From an uncultured Clostridia bacterium (GTDB taxonomy: Bacteria > Bacillota > Clostridia > Oscillospirales > Acutalibacteraceae), in assembly GCA_944412445.1 (NCBI GenBank), contig CALYBJ010000008.1, positions 1 to 64,000 on the forward strand: a DNA stretch of 64,000 nucleotides, read 5' to 3'. Made by a program: the position numbers and the translations under genes. The notes under the pieces were generated by a model, which saw only the letters and a list, made by a program, of their open reading frames with translations, searched no databases and was not told the origin of the DNA. This document shows, in pieces, positions 1 through 8,769 of the stretch; position 1 is the stretch's first letter, and each line of letters begins with the position of its first letter.

Positions 1-58
1 TGTAAGCATAGTGATATGTTCAGCTTGGCAGTACTAATAGGTCGAGGGCTTGTCCTTT
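1..58 (+). rRNA. 23S ribosomal RNA, 3' end (partial)
   Basis: The first bases contain the conserved closing stretch of bacterial 23S rRNA (GTACTAATAGGTCGAGGGCTTG, positions about 31-52). The rest of the gene lies upstream of the window. The 3' boundary near 58 is estimated by analogy with other Firmicutes. The following CGTTCAGTTTTGAGGG stretch is a usual precursor sequence after 23S in Clostridia. No 5S rRNA follows. Confidence 0.9.
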
Positions 59-118
59 CTTCATTTGGTTCTAAGCCGCACTTCCATCGTTCAGTTTTGA
101 GGGTGTATTCCTGATAAC

Positions 119-145
119 CACTGCAACATATTGTTGCAGTTTTTT
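119..145 (+). terminator. Rho-independent terminator of the rRNA operon
   Basis: CTGCAACA (121-128) pairs perfectly with TGTTGCAG (132-139) across a three-base loop and is followed by a T tract. It ends the rRNA transcript directly after 23S. Confidence 0.85.
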
Positions 146-164
146 ATTTTATATATATAATTTA

Positions 165-206
165 CCGCCGAACTGCATTAGTCCGGCGGCATTTTCTTTT
201 TTTAAA
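165..206 (+). terminator. Second, tandem terminator after the rRNA operon
   Basis: CCGCCG (165-170) pairs with CGGCGG (184-189). The hairpin is followed by CATTTTCTTTTTTT. Two terminators in tandem are common behind strongly transcribed rRNA operons. Confidence 0.7.
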
Positions 207-272
207 ACCTTTTTTCTTCTGTTAACTCATAACCAGAAAATTAAGCTGTTTTATTAAATTTCTGAAAAAGTG

Positions 273-302
273 TTGACATTGTTTTTTTTTTAATGGTAAT
301 TT
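273..302 (+). promoter_or_regulatory. Candidate sigma-A promoter of the dockerin gene
   Basis: TTGACA at 273-278 is followed, 18 bases later, by TAATTT (297-302). The spacer is almost a pure T run. An alternative -10, TATACT at 304-309, is too far from this -35. Nothing else is seen between the terminator at 206 and the gene at 372. Confidence 0.4.
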
Positions 303-371
303 TATACTATAAACAACAATATATTGCATTGCTGTTTGTTTTTACTGTTATATTTGTAAAGGGGGATATCT

Positions 372-1184
372 ATGTGCAATAAAAATAAGTTTTTTGCCTG
401 GATTTTATTTACGGTCATGTTAGCTTCCTGTTTCGGAGCAAATGCAATGGCGGCGGAAACAATATATAACCATACGCCGTACATAGACGATGAGCTTTTC
501 TGTGAAATTAATAATGAGTATTATTCTGTTTATAAGGAACAGCTTTTTGAGAACAGCGTTGAGGCTTACAGGGAATTTATAAAGGAAAATAAAGCAGATG
601 AAATTAAAAGCAAGTTTTTAGACTCTATACAGCCCGGACAGTGCGTATGCGCTACCATTATATTTGCAACAACCGCAAACTCCGACAATACAGATGAAAT
701 AAATGAGCAAAAAGCGACAGAGCTTTTCCCTGAGGAAGATATACTTTACATAAGCGAGAAAAGTCCTGCTGTAACGGTAAGACTTTATTATGATAAAATA
801 GATGCGGTGCAAAGCAGTGATGATGTTTTATTTATTAATGAGGCGTTTTTCTCGAAGCAGCCGGAGCTGTCGATTACAGTAGAGGGTAAATATCTGATGG
901 GAGATGTCTTTGACAGTTATCTTGAAAATCCCATCCCCGATTATGATTATTCAGCCCACTCTGTCACTGCCGCCGATGCGCGTCTGGTTATGAGATTTGC
1001 CGCCGGCATTGAAGATAAAAATCAGTCAAAAAGATTTTATTTTACCGCAGATATGGATCTTAACGGAAAAATAACAAGCGCCGATGCACGCCTGATTTTA
1101 CGAACGGCAGCAGGCTTAGAGGATGAGAAATATATTAAATATGACTGTATGAATATGTGGTATGATTTCGGCAATGCTGAATAA
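372..1184 (+). CDS. Exported dockerin type I domain protein
   Basis: This 270-residue protein begins with a signal peptide. A hydrophobic stretch follows MCNKNK. It ends either at ANAMA-AE (signal peptidase I) or at a possible lipobox, LASC, so secreted protein or lipoprotein are both possible. Residues about 30-185 are an acidic domain I do not recognise. Residues about 190-255 hold two duplicated dockerin motifs, AADARLVMRFAAG and SADARLILRTAAG, the second preceded by the calcium loop ADMDLNGKITSAD. Dockerins bind cohesin modules, so the protein is probably carried on a scaffoldin or cell-surface cohesin. No carbohydrate-active enzyme domain is visible. GGGGGAT upstream is the ribosome site. 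It stands alone between terminators. Confidence 0.85.
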   Translation: MCNKNKFFAWILFTVMLASCFGANAMAAETIYNHTPYIDDELFCEINNEYYSVYKEQLFENSVEAYREFIKENKADEIKSKFLDSIQPGQCVCATIIFATTANSDNTDEINEQKATELFPEEDILYISEKSPAVTVRLYYDKIDAVQSSDDVLFINEAFFSKQPELSITVEGKYLMGDVFDSYLENPIPDYDYSAHSVTAADARLVMRFAAGIEDKNQSKRFYFTADMDLNGKITSADARLILRTAAGLEDEKYIKYDCMNMWYDFGNAE

Positions 1185-1224
1185 GCTGTTATTTTTATAA
1201 TTAAATGGTTTAGATAAAATTTAC

Positions 1225-1252
1225 GCCGCGGCTAATTACCGCGGCTGTTTTT
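1225..1252 (+). terminator. Terminator after the dockerin gene
   Basis: GCCGCGG (1225-1231) pairs with CCGCGGC (1239-1245), then TGTTTTTG. On the other strand it could also end the convergent gene at 1260, although the T tract there is poorer. Confidence 0.75.
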
Positions 1253-1259
1253 GTGTAAT

Positions 1260-1793
1260 TTAATTATTAACAGTAATATTAATAGGTACGCTTGTTAAAT
1301 ATCTTTGTGTTGTGTTTGTTTTAAGTCCCGTTGTATAGTTAATGTCAAGAGATACATTATATTCGTTTTTGCCCTCCTCGTATGGAACGGCAAAAGAAAT
1401 TTCCCAGGTCAGGGGGTATGTTTCTCCGTCTTTTACGGGAAGCGTTACATTCTGGGGAAGCACGGCGCTGTCGCCGTTGTCCTTTCCCGCCGTGTAAAGA
1501 GTATATTCAAATTCCTGACCGCTTAGTGTTATGCTGTTAAGAAGTCCGTAAAAATCCGCCTCTGTTTTTTCAATTGAAACGGTGGTGGTGCATAACAGCG
1601 CTCCGCTGTCGTCCGGTTTGTCAAATGTAAATTCTGTATTTGCAACTTCTATATTTACTCGGTTTACTGTTTTTGAAATCATTTTACCGTCAGCTTCGGA
1701 ATACTTATAAATTGTCACCGCCGCCGCTGTAATAAGGGTTATGCTTAAAACTATTATTACTGCCGCAACCGCGAGCATTTTTTTTCTTTTCAT
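1260..1793 (-). CDS. Hypothetical membrane-anchored protein
   Basis: I do not recognise this 177-residue protein. It starts MKRKKM and has one N-terminal transmembrane or signal-anchor segment (about residues 6-28). A beta-rich extracellular-looking domain follows, with alternating charged and hydrophobic residues and no cysteines. The start at 1793 is chosen because GGGAG lies 6-10 bases upstream. A longer GTG start would contain that ribosome site inside the gene. It follows rnmV by 43 bases on the same strand and is probably the last gene of the comEC-holA-rnmV run. Confidence 0.6.
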   Translation of the reverse strand: MKRKKMLAVAAVIIVLSITLITAAAVTIYKYSEADGKMISKTVNRVNIEVANTEFTFDKPDDSGALLCTTTVSIEKTEADFYGLLNSITLSGQEFEYTLYTAGKDNGDSAVLPQNVTLPVKDGETYPLTWEISFAVPYEEGKNEYNVSLDINYTTGLKTNTTQRYLTSVPINITVNN

Positions 1794-1836
1794 TTTATCA
1801 TCTCCCACATTATTTTATAATGTATTCAGGCTTCTG

Positions 1837-2430
1837 TCAACCGTCAGAAACAGCCTTTACCGCTTCCTTGTAGTCCTCGTAGGTCATAAATGTGTTCATA
1901 AGCTTTAAAAGCTGTGAGTTTGATAGCCGCAGAGGAAGCTTCAGATAAGAAAGGAGCCTGTATTTTTTCTTTTTTGAGTTGTCGGTGCCTGTCAGGCCGT
2001 CGTTATAAAGATCCAATGTTGTTATTTGCTTCTTTTCGGAGTTTTCTGTTTCGTGGGAAGCGATTCCCGCTTTTAAAAATGCGTCCTTTAAAACCTTTTC
2101 CGTCATTCCTTCAACGCCAAGCTTTCCCTCTTTTGACGGATGGTCTTTTCTTCTCTCTTTTCCGAAAATATCAGGTATATATACATTAATTACATTTTCG
2201 TCTTTTGCTATGTTTCTTATGTAGTTTCTTATTTTAAATCCCGCGGCGTCGCTGTCCGTTAAAATAATTATTCCGTTTCTCTCGGCAAGCCGTTTAATTA
2301 AAGCTTTTTTTTCATTGTCGGCAAAAATTCTGAAGCCGTCGGTTTCGATAATTACTCCGTCTATAAAATTTGACAGCTTGATTTTATCGTATTTACCTTC
2401 AACAACTATTGCCTTGTTAATTTTTATCAT
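1837..2430 (-). CDS. rnmV: Ribonuclease M5
   Basis: RNase M5 cuts the 5S rRNA precursor to its mature ends. The 197-residue protein has an N-terminal TOPRIM domain with the catalytic glutamate in VVEGKYDK (residues 9-16) and the metal-binding aspartates in ILTDSDAAGFKIRNYI (about 55-70). The C-terminal half (about 100-197) matches the usual RNase M5 tail in length and basic character. The ATG at 2430 has GGGAGA upstream and overlaps the end of holA by 14 bases, so translation is probably coupled. The window's own rRNA operon end carries no 5S, so its substrate must come from another locus. Confidence 0.92.
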   Translation of the reverse strand: MIKINKAIVVEGKYDKIKLSNFIDGVIIETDGFRIFADNEKKALIKRLAERNGIIILTDSDAAGFKIRNYIRNIAKDENVINVYIPDIFGKERRKDHPSKEGKLGVEGMTEKVLKDAFLKAGIASHETENSEKKQITTLDLYNDGLTGTDNSKKKKYRLLSYLKLPLRLSNSQLLKLMNTFMTYEDYKEAVKAVSDG

Positions 2431-3475
2431 TTTTATCTCCCGTTATATACAGCAGTCTTGCGGCCAGTTCTTCAAGAACAATGTTGTTGTCAACGCTGAA
2501 GGACTTGATTTTTATATCTGCCTCCGAAAGAGCTTCAATAATTCTTTTTATTTGATTTAAAGTAAGATTTTTTGCTGAGTTTTTTGCGTATTTCAGACGG
2601 TAATCCTTGCCCTTGTAGCCGGAAAACTCTTTTGAAAAAACGGAATAAGGCTGTCCGTATTTTTCCCCTGTTTTCACTCTGTAAGCGTCCGTATACTGGG
2701 TTGCCAGCGTGCCTAATATTATAACAGGCTCGACCTTGTTTTTTATCAGAGTTGTGAGTATGCTCATTGCAAGGTCGTTTTTACGGCTATTGATTGCCGA
2801 AGCCAGATCGAAAACCGACGCTTCCGTGGATTTAACTGCAATTTTGTCTATCATTTCCCTTGTTATTTCTTTTCCCCGTGAATAAGCGCAGATTTTATCA
2901 AATTCGGTTAAAAGATTTGTCATTTCCGAGCCTGTAACTGATATTAAATATTCGGCTGTTTCCGCTGATATTGAAGAATTTCTTTTGGGAGCGGAACGTA
3001 CGAGAAGCGCCGCTATTGAATCTTCGGAGCGCTTAGAAATATCAAAAACAACGCCTTCTTTATTGAAAAAGGTTATAATTTCTTTCCATTTTGCGTTTTT
3101 TGAAGGTTCTGTTTCCGTGTCGGTTATTAAAAAAATTACTAAGGCAGTTTCGGGAAGATTTTTAAGATATTCGGTGTACTGCTTTAATTCCTCCGACGGC
3201 GTTTTCTGAAAAGGGAAGTCCTTAATAAAAACACATACACGGCTGCTCATCATGGGAAAAGTCTCACAGGCTTCGTATAAAGCGTCGAAGGAGATTGTTT
3301 CAGCGTCAAAAATGTGATAGTCAAAGCTCGCTCCCGAGGTGTCCGTTACTGACGCCGCTAAAGTATTTGCGTAATGTGACGAAAGATAGCTTTCATCACC
3401 GTATACCAAATACAGGGAAGAAAGCTTTCCTGACTTAATATGATTTTTTATGGCGGATTCGCTGTTTAAAGTCAA
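2417..3475 (-). CDS. holA: DNA polymerase III subunit delta
   Basis: The delta subunit is the clamp-loader wrench that opens the sliding clamp during replication. The 352-residue length, the N-terminal LSSLYLVYGDESYL segment (Walker-like region without a functional P loop, typical of HolA) and the central ALLVRSAPKRNSSIS...LLTEFDKICAYS pattern support the call. The start is a TTG at 3475 preceded by AAGGAG, lying two bases after the comEC stop. The comEC-holA order is common in Firmicutes. Confidence 0.92.
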   Translation of the reverse strand: MTLNSESAIKNHIKSGKLSSLYLVYGDESYLSSHYANTLAASVTDTSGASFDYHIFDAETISFDALYEACETFPMMSSRVCVFIKDFPFQKTPSEELKQYTEYLKNLPETALVIFLITDTETEPSKNAKWKEIITFFNKEGVVFDISKRSEDSIAALLVRSAPKRNSSISAETAEYLISVTGSEMTNLLTEFDKICAYSRGKEITREMIDKIAVKSTEASVFDLASAINSRKNDLAMSILTTLIKNKVEPVIILGTLATQYTDAYRVKTGEKYGQPYSVFSKEFSGYKGKDYRLKYAKNSAKNLTLNQIKRIIEALSEADIKIKSFSVDNNIVLEELAARLLYITGDKNDKN

Positions 3476-3477
3476 TT

Positions 3478-5670
3478 TTAATTCTCCTTAACGGAATGTC
3501 TGCCTAAGGGTGAAACGCTGTAAACAAGGCAGTCCTTTTCGCTTGTAGTATATATATTTTCGTTTTCGTATACAATATCTGAATCGGTGGAAATAAAAAT
3601 TTTCTCGAAGCCCGATGTGTTTGTTTTCGGAAGCTTATATCTTGTTATAAGAAGATCTCCTGAAGACCAGGACGGCGGAGCCCAGGAAAAATCCGAGCCT
3701 GATTTAAAAATTACGGTACATTTAAAGCTGTCCGAAACAATTCTCGCTCCGTTAAAATGTTCATTATTAATATATAACAAAGTTGTGTTTTCGTCAAGTG
3801 AAGCTGAAAATCCGTTTGTGTATACGCTGTTTTCAGGCAGGCTTTTAAGCAATTCTTTATCGTACTCGGCCTGAGAATAAACCGCATTTTTGACATGGTA
3901 GCGATTTAATATTGCCGACGCGTAAGAGCTTTCGGTGCTTCCGTTTCCGGGAATCAAAAGCAAATCGACAGTCCGTGAGTTGATTGTGTCAAGAATATTT
4001 GTAAGATAATAATCCTGCCTGCTGCCGCCGGCTCCTATAAGATAATTTTCACCGTTATAGCAGATTATTACTGCCGTACCGTTGCCCACATTTGCCGCTG
4101 TAACTGAAAATGATTTTTTTTCGTACAGGAAAGAGGCAGAAGAAAAAACAATAAGCGCCGAAACAATAACGGCAAAGGATTTTTGAAGCTTTTTGTCTTT
4201 TCCGGTGTATTTGATAAGCACCGCAGCAGCGACTGCGCACAGGGCGGTTATTAAAATTTCCATAAAAATATTATCGGTTTTTATAACAGCGCCTTCAAGG
4301 ATTGAAATTTTTTCCGTTACAAATATTAAAAATTTTGCAAGAAGAGAAGCAATATAAAAAATAAGCTTTGAAACAGGAGGAAAAAATGAAAATACTATTC
4401 CGACTCCTGCAAGAAAAATAAATATTTCTCCCGGAGTTATGCAGATGATGTTTGTTAACGGTGCGTAAGCCGTAAAATATCCGAAGCTGTAAGCGGTAAC
4501 GGGCAGAGTAAACAGCATTGCGGTAACGGAAACGATTACCGCGGTAACAGCGGAATAAATAATTTTTGAAAGAAATCTTTTGTTTTTGAAGTCAACAATG
4601 TTTTTGAGCCATGACGATAAGGGAGGAGACAGAAGAATTATACCAAGAGCCGCAAGGAATGACATTTGAAGAGAAATGTTTACGGCGGCAAAGGGGTTTT
4701 CAGTTAGAATTAGGGTAAGCGCGATAAAAAGAGAGTTAACGGAGTCGGCGTTTTCCCTGATTATATGTCCCGCAAGAACGATAAGCACCATTATGCCGGC
4801 TCGCATAACAGATTTTGAAAAGCCGGTTAGCGCCATAAAAAACAGTGTAAAAATAATTGACAGAACGAGAGCGGTGTTTTTATGTTTTTTGAATATTGAA
4901 GAGAGAATATAAATAATAATTCCCGTCCAAAGGGAAAGATGAAAGCCTGACACGGCGAAAAGATGAGATATTCCGGAATATCTGAAATTTAAAAGAATAT
5001 TGCCGTCGATTTTTGAAGTGTCGCCTGTAAGCATGGCTTCCGCTACCGACGCAAAATCGGAGTACATATTTTTATAAAGTGTTTCCGACATGAAATCCCT
5101 GATTTTTTCAATATAAAAAAGATAAGAATGCTTGTCAGATTTTTCCACGGAAGCAAGGGTATAATCGTATGTTCCTATATATACTCGGTCCGATTTGTAC
5201 TGTAATTGCGAGCTGTCCGAAACGCCGAGCCTGTAAACCGTAACATCCGTTAAATTAATTATGTCGTCGGTTTCTGCGCTGATTTTTTCCTTTGAGCAAA
5301 TACGAAGCATTAATTTTGTTTCAGAGTTGTCCGCCGTGATGTTTTTCAGGGTGTAGTAATAGTTTCCGTACTGCTCATCAACGGCGCAAAGCTTTCCCGA
5401 AAGACTGTGAACGGTTTCCGATGTCATATTGATTGCCGGCTGATATTCTGTTATTGTAAAAAGAGTAAAAAGATATGATGAAAGCAGGAGTGCCGCACAG
5501 CAAAGCATAAGCTTTTTTAAGAAGGAGCTTCTGTTCTTTATAAAAAGACAGACGAAGATTACCGCCGCTCCCACACAGAAGGATACCGCACAGGCATTTA
5601 CGCCTGTATAAGCGAAAACGGTAAGGGATATAAACATTACTGAGCCTATGTATATAAAAGGTCTTGCCAT
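3478..5670 (-). CDS. comEC: ComEC/Rec2-type DNA internalization protein with degenerate C-terminal domain
   Basis: This is the channel protein for DNA uptake in competent cells. It has 730 residues with two N-terminal transmembrane segments, a DUF4131-like extracellular domain (about 60-180), and the ComEC core starting at HLFAVSGFHLSLW with many membrane helices to about residue 500. The C-terminal part (about 525-730) resembles the metallo-beta-lactamase domain of ComEC: VGNGTAVII replaces the usual VGQGD and YLIGAGG replaces LIDAG. The HxHxDH metal motif is absent, so this domain is probably not a nuclease. A weak ribosome site precedes the ATG. It heads the comEC-holA-rnmV run after a strong terminator. 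Confidence 0.88.
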   Translation of the reverse strand: MARPFIYIGSVMFISLTVFAYTGVNACAVSFCVGAAVIFVCLFIKNRSSFLKKLMLCCAALLLSSYLFTLFTITEYQPAINMTSETVHSLSGKLCAVDEQYGNYYYTLKNITADNSETKLMLRICSKEKISAETDDIINLTDVTVYRLGVSDSSQLQYKSDRVYIGTYDYTLASVEKSDKHSYLFYIEKIRDFMSETLYKNMYSDFASVAEAMLTGDTSKIDGNILLNFRYSGISHLFAVSGFHLSLWTGIIIYILSSIFKKHKNTALVLSIIFTLFFMALTGFSKSVMRAGIMVLIVLAGHIIRENADSVNSLFIALTLILTENPFAAVNISLQMSFLAALGIILLSPPLSSWLKNIVDFKNKRFLSKIIYSAVTAVIVSVTAMLFTLPVTAYSFGYFTAYAPLTNIICITPGEIFIFLAGVGIVFSFFPPVSKLIFYIASLLAKFLIFVTEKISILEGAVIKTDNIFMEILITALCAVAAAVLIKYTGKDKKLQKSFAVIVSALIVFSSASFLYEKKSFSVTAANVGNGTAVIICYNGENYLIGAGGSRQDYYLTNILDTINSRTVDLLLIPGNGSTESSYASAILNRYHVKNAVYSQAEYDKELLKSLPENSVYTNGFSASLDENTTLLYINNEHFNGARIVSDSFKCTVIFKSGSDFSWAPPSWSSGDLLITRYKLPKTNTSGFEKIFISTDSDIVYENENIYTTSEKDCLVYSVSPLGRHSVKEN

Positions 5671-5695
5671 AATACATCACATCTTAAATCAGAGT

Positions 5696-5736
5696 AAAAT
5701 AAAACCGCAAAAGAGCTTGAAAAAGTCTTTTGCGGT
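5696..5736 (-). terminator. Terminator between hit and comEC (minus strand)
   Basis: An 11-bp perfect stem (5726-5736 pairing with 5704-5714, ACCGCAAAAGA on the minus strand) is followed on the minus strand by TTTATTTTA. It ends the alaS-hit transcript and makes comEC the first gene of a separate unit. Confidence 0.85.
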
Positions 5737-5745
5737 AAGTTTTTA

Positions 5746-6087
5746 TCAGCCCGGAGGCCAGGTAAAGTCTCTGCCGGAAAGCAGATGGAAATGAAGATGC
5801 TTTACCGTTTGTCCTGCAATATCGCCGCAGTTGGATACGATTCTGAAGCCATCTTCAAAACCTTTTTCTTTTGCTATCTTTGCGGCAGCTTCAAATATAC
5901 GGGCAGCATATTTGCTGTTGTCTTCGTTTATTTCCCCTGCCGATTTTATATGCTCCTTAGGCACAATCAAAATGTGAACGGGAGCCTGAGGATCAATGTC
6001 GTTAAAGGCGTAAACCATATCGTCTTCGTACACCTTTGAAGAGGGTATTTCGCCTTTTATTATTTTACAGAAAAGACAATCCTCCAT
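5746..6087 (-). CDS. HIT family nucleotide hydrolase/transferase
   Basis: HIT proteins hydrolyse adenosine 5'-monophosphoramidate and related aminoacyl- or phosphoramidate-linked nucleotides. The 113-residue protein has the HIT signature KHLHFHLL (about residues 95-102), the CLFCKIIKGEIPSSKVYEDD N-terminus and the WPPG end typical of the HinT branch. A perfect GGAGGTGAT ribosome site precedes the ATG. It lies 15 bases downstream of alaS. Co-transcription with an aminoacyl-tRNA synthetase fits a role in clearing aminoacyl-adenylate side products, which is an inference. Confidence 0.92.
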   Translation of the reverse strand: MEDCLFCKIIKGEIPSSKVYEDDMVYAFNDIDPQAPVHILIVPKEHIKSAGEINEDNSKYAARIFEAAAKIAKEKGFEDGFRIVSNCGDIAGQTVKHLHFHLLSGRDFTWPPG

Positions 6088-6102
6088 TGTATCACCTCCA
6101 TA

Positions 6103-8742
6103 TTATTTGTTTATAAATCCTGCCGCTGTTTCAGCGGCTTTTTCAACGGCTTCCTGAAGCTTTGTAATATCCTTGCCTCCTGCCATTGCGCTGTCGGGCT
6201 TTCCTCCGCCGGAGCCTCCGGCGATTTTTGCTACTTCTCTTACGATACTGCCTGCGTTTGCGCCTTTCGCTATTGCTTCCCTGCCGCAGTAACAGCCGAA
6301 TGAAATCGTACCCTTTTCCTTTACGGCGGAAGCGGCAATCATAATAATGTCGTCGCCGTATTCCTTTGCGGAGTCAAGCATGGCTCTGACTTTTTCGGCG
6401 CCGCCTTCTCCGATATCAGCGGCGATAATTTTTATGCCGTTTATAACGGTGGCTTTGTCCATAAGAGAAGCTGATTCTGCCTTTGCGATTTTCGCCTTGA
6501 GAGCTTCGATTTCCTTTTCCTTCTGCTTAAGCTCGGCAGCTACGCTTGCCGCTTTTGACGCAAGCTCCGCCGTATTGCCCAGCTTTAACGCCGCCGAAGC
6601 GCTGTATATAAGCTCGTTCTTTTCATCAATGTATTTAAGAACATTTTTGCCTGTTACGGCTTCTATTCTTCTGACGCCTGCCGCCACGGAGGATTCGGAA
6701 ACAATCTTAAACAGTCCGATTTTTCCCGTGTTGTCGGTATGTGTACCGCCGCAGAGCTCAACGGAAAATTCTCCCGCTTTTACAACTCTTACAACATCGC
6801 CGTACTTTTCTCCGAACAGCGCCATAGCTCCCATAGCCTTGGCTTCGTCAATAGGCATTTCCTTTGTTATAACCTGATCAGCTTTAAGGATTTCCTCGTT
6901 GACTTCATTTTCAACCTGTTTTAACTCATCAGCCGTAAGAGCTGCAAAATGAGTAAAGTCAAAACGCACGGCGTGTTCGTTTACAAGCTGTCCTGCCTGC
7001 TCAACATGAGTTCCCAGAACCTTTCTGAGCGCCGCCTGAAGAAGATGCGCCCCGGTGTGGTTTCTCATGGTTGCTTTTCTTGATTCGCAGTCATAAACCG
7101 TTATGCCTTTGTCGCCGATTTTTACCGGGTCTCCTGAAAGTGTTCCGTGATGAAGAATAATTCCGTCGGGATCTTTTGTTGTGTTATTAACTTCAAATAC
7201 GCTTTCGCCGAATTTTATAACGCCTTTGTCCCCGGTCTGTCCGCCGCTTTCAGCGTAAAAGGAAGTTTTATCAAGAATCAGTACGGCTTCCGTACCGGGT
7301 TCAAGATATTCCTTTCTATCTCCGCCGGAAACAATTCCCTCGATTTCGCAGGGAGTTTCGTTTTCGGTGTATCCGGTAAACTGAGTTTTTTGGAGATCCT
7401 TTAATGATACGCCGGAGTTTCTCCAGTCAGAGTCCGCTGCGTCATGCTTTACATTCTTAGCCTTTTGCCTTGCTTCCTGAACAAGAGCGTTAAAGCGGTC
7501 CTCGTCAACGGTCATGTTGTTTTCCGCAAGGATTTCCTTTGTAAGGTCTATGGGGAAGCCGAATGTGTCCGCCAGCTTAAAAGCGTCTTCCGCAGGAAGA
7601 ACTCCGTCCTGCGCCTTTGCCATCATGTCGTTTAAAAGTCCCAGACCGGAATCAATGGTTTTGTAGAAGCTTTCCTCTTCCATTGATATAACCTTTTTAA
7701 TATAGTCAGCTTTTTCAACAAGGTTGGGATATGCTGTGGCATTTTCCTTTATAACCGTTTCGCAGACTTCTGAAAGGAAAGGTCTGTTTATACCTATTAA
7801 TCTGCCGTGTCTTGCGGCTCTTCTTAAAAGTCTTCTTAAAACATAGCCTCTGCCGCTGTTTGAGGGAAGAATACCGTCGCCTACCATAAAGGTTGTGCTT
7901 CTAATATGGTCGGTGATAACTCGGAGGGATATGTCCTTTTTCGGATCCTCATGATAATTAATTCCCGCTATATTCATAATGTGCTTCATTATGTTGCGGA
8001 CTGTGTCCACCTCAAAAAGGTTGTCAACTCCCTGCATTACGCAGGCAAGTCTTTCAAGTCCCATACCCGTGTCGATATTGGGATGGCTTAAACGGGTATA
8101 ATTGTTGTTGCCGTCGTTTTCAAACTGAGTGAAAACAAGGTTCCATACCTCAACGAATCTGTCGCAGTCGCAGCCTACCTTGCAGTCGGGTTTGCCGCAG
8201 CCCTTGTCCTCGCCTCTGTCAAAGTATATTTCCGAACATGGTCCGCAGGGTCCGGCTCCGTGCTCCCAGAAGTTATCCTCTTTTCCGAATCTGACCATGT
8301 GAGAGGGGTCAACTCCTACTTCCTTTGTCCAGATGTCGTATGCTTCGTCGTCCTCAAGATATACGCTTACATAAAGCTTGTCCTCAGGCATTTCGAGAAC
8401 CTTGGTAAAGAACTCCCATGCCCATGCGGTAGCCTCTCTTTTGAAGTAATCGCCGAAAGAGAAGTTGCCCAGCATTTCAAAATATGTGCCGTGACGGGCT
8501 GTTTTACCTACATTGTCAATATCGGGTGTGCGTATGCACTTCTGGCAGGTGGTAACTCTCTTTCTGGGGGGAGTAACCTCGCCGGTAAAGTATTTTTTCA
8601 TGGGAGTCATACCTGCGTTAATAAGCAGTATGCTTTTGTCTCCCTGAGGAACAAGGGAAAAGCTTGGGAGCCTTAAATGTCCCTTAGATTCAAAAAAGCT
8701 CAGGTATTTTTCTCTTAATTCGTTAAGTCCTGTCCATTCCAA
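6103..8742 (-). CDS. alaS: Alanine--tRNA ligase
   Basis: This enzyme charges tRNA-Ala in the cytoplasm. It has an N-terminal class II synthetase core (LREKYLSFFESKGH, then PSFSLVP and MTPMKKYF), the tRNA-recognition domain, an editing domain with the zinc motif HTGAHLL ... CGGTH, and a C-terminal coiled coil and Gly-rich DHHA1 domain (GGSGGGKPD). The open frame extends upstream to 8850, but that part lies inside the T-box leader. The true start is the TTG at 8742, nine bases after GGAGG (8752-8756), which gives 879 residues, the normal AlaS length. Expression should respond to uncharged tRNA-Ala through the T-box. Confidence 0.95.
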   Translation of the reverse strand: MEWTGLNELREKYLSFFESKGHLRLPSFSLVPQGDKSILLINAGMTPMKKYFTGEVTPPRKRVTTCQKCIRTPDIDNVGKTARHGTYFEMLGNFSFGDYFKREATAWAWEFFTKVLEMPEDKLYVSVYLEDDEAYDIWTKEVGVDPSHMVRFGKEDNFWEHGAGPCGPCSEIYFDRGEDKGCGKPDCKVGCDCDRFVEVWNLVFTQFENDGNNNYTRLSHPNIDTGMGLERLACVMQGVDNLFEVDTVRNIMKHIMNIAGINYHEDPKKDISLRVITDHIRSTTFMVGDGILPSNSGRGYVLRRLLRRAARHGRLIGINRPFLSEVCETVIKENATAYPNLVEKADYIKKVISMEEESFYKTIDSGLGLLNDMMAKAQDGVLPAEDAFKLADTFGFPIDLTKEILAENNMTVDEDRFNALVQEARQKAKNVKHDAADSDWRNSGVSLKDLQKTQFTGYTENETPCEIEGIVSGGDRKEYLEPGTEAVLILDKTSFYAESGGQTGDKGVIKFGESVFEVNNTTKDPDGIILHHGTLSGDPVKIGDKGITVYDCESRKATMRNHTGAHLLQAALRKVLGTHVEQAGQLVNEHAVRFDFTHFAALTADELKQVENEVNEEILKADQVITKEMPIDEAKAMGAMALFGEKYGDVVRVVKAGEFSVELCGGTHTDNTGKIGLFKIVSESSVAAGVRRIEAVTGKNVLKYIDEKNELIYSASAALKLGNTAELASKAASVAAELKQKEKEIEALKAKIAKAESASLMDKATVINGIKIIAADIGEGGAEKVRAMLDSAKEYGDDIIMIAASAVKEKGTISFGCYCGREAIAKGANAGSIVREVAKIAGGSGGGKPDSAMAGGKDITKLQEAVEKAAETAAGFINK

Positions 8743-8769
8743 CGGAATCAACCTCCAAAAAAAATTCAT

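Noticed and set aside
61..371. Search for 5S rRNA or tRNA genes behind 23S
   Set aside because: No 5S core sequence and no tRNA cloverleaf or T-loop GTTCRANNC pattern could be found.
6347..6877. Open frame of 176 codons on the plus strand
   Set aside because: It lies wholly opposite alaS, has no ribosome site, and its Ser/Ala/Phe-rich translation is a mirror of alaS codons.
8260..8676. Open frame of 138 codons on the plus strand
   Set aside because: It is antisense to the conserved alaS catalytic core and shows no family motif.
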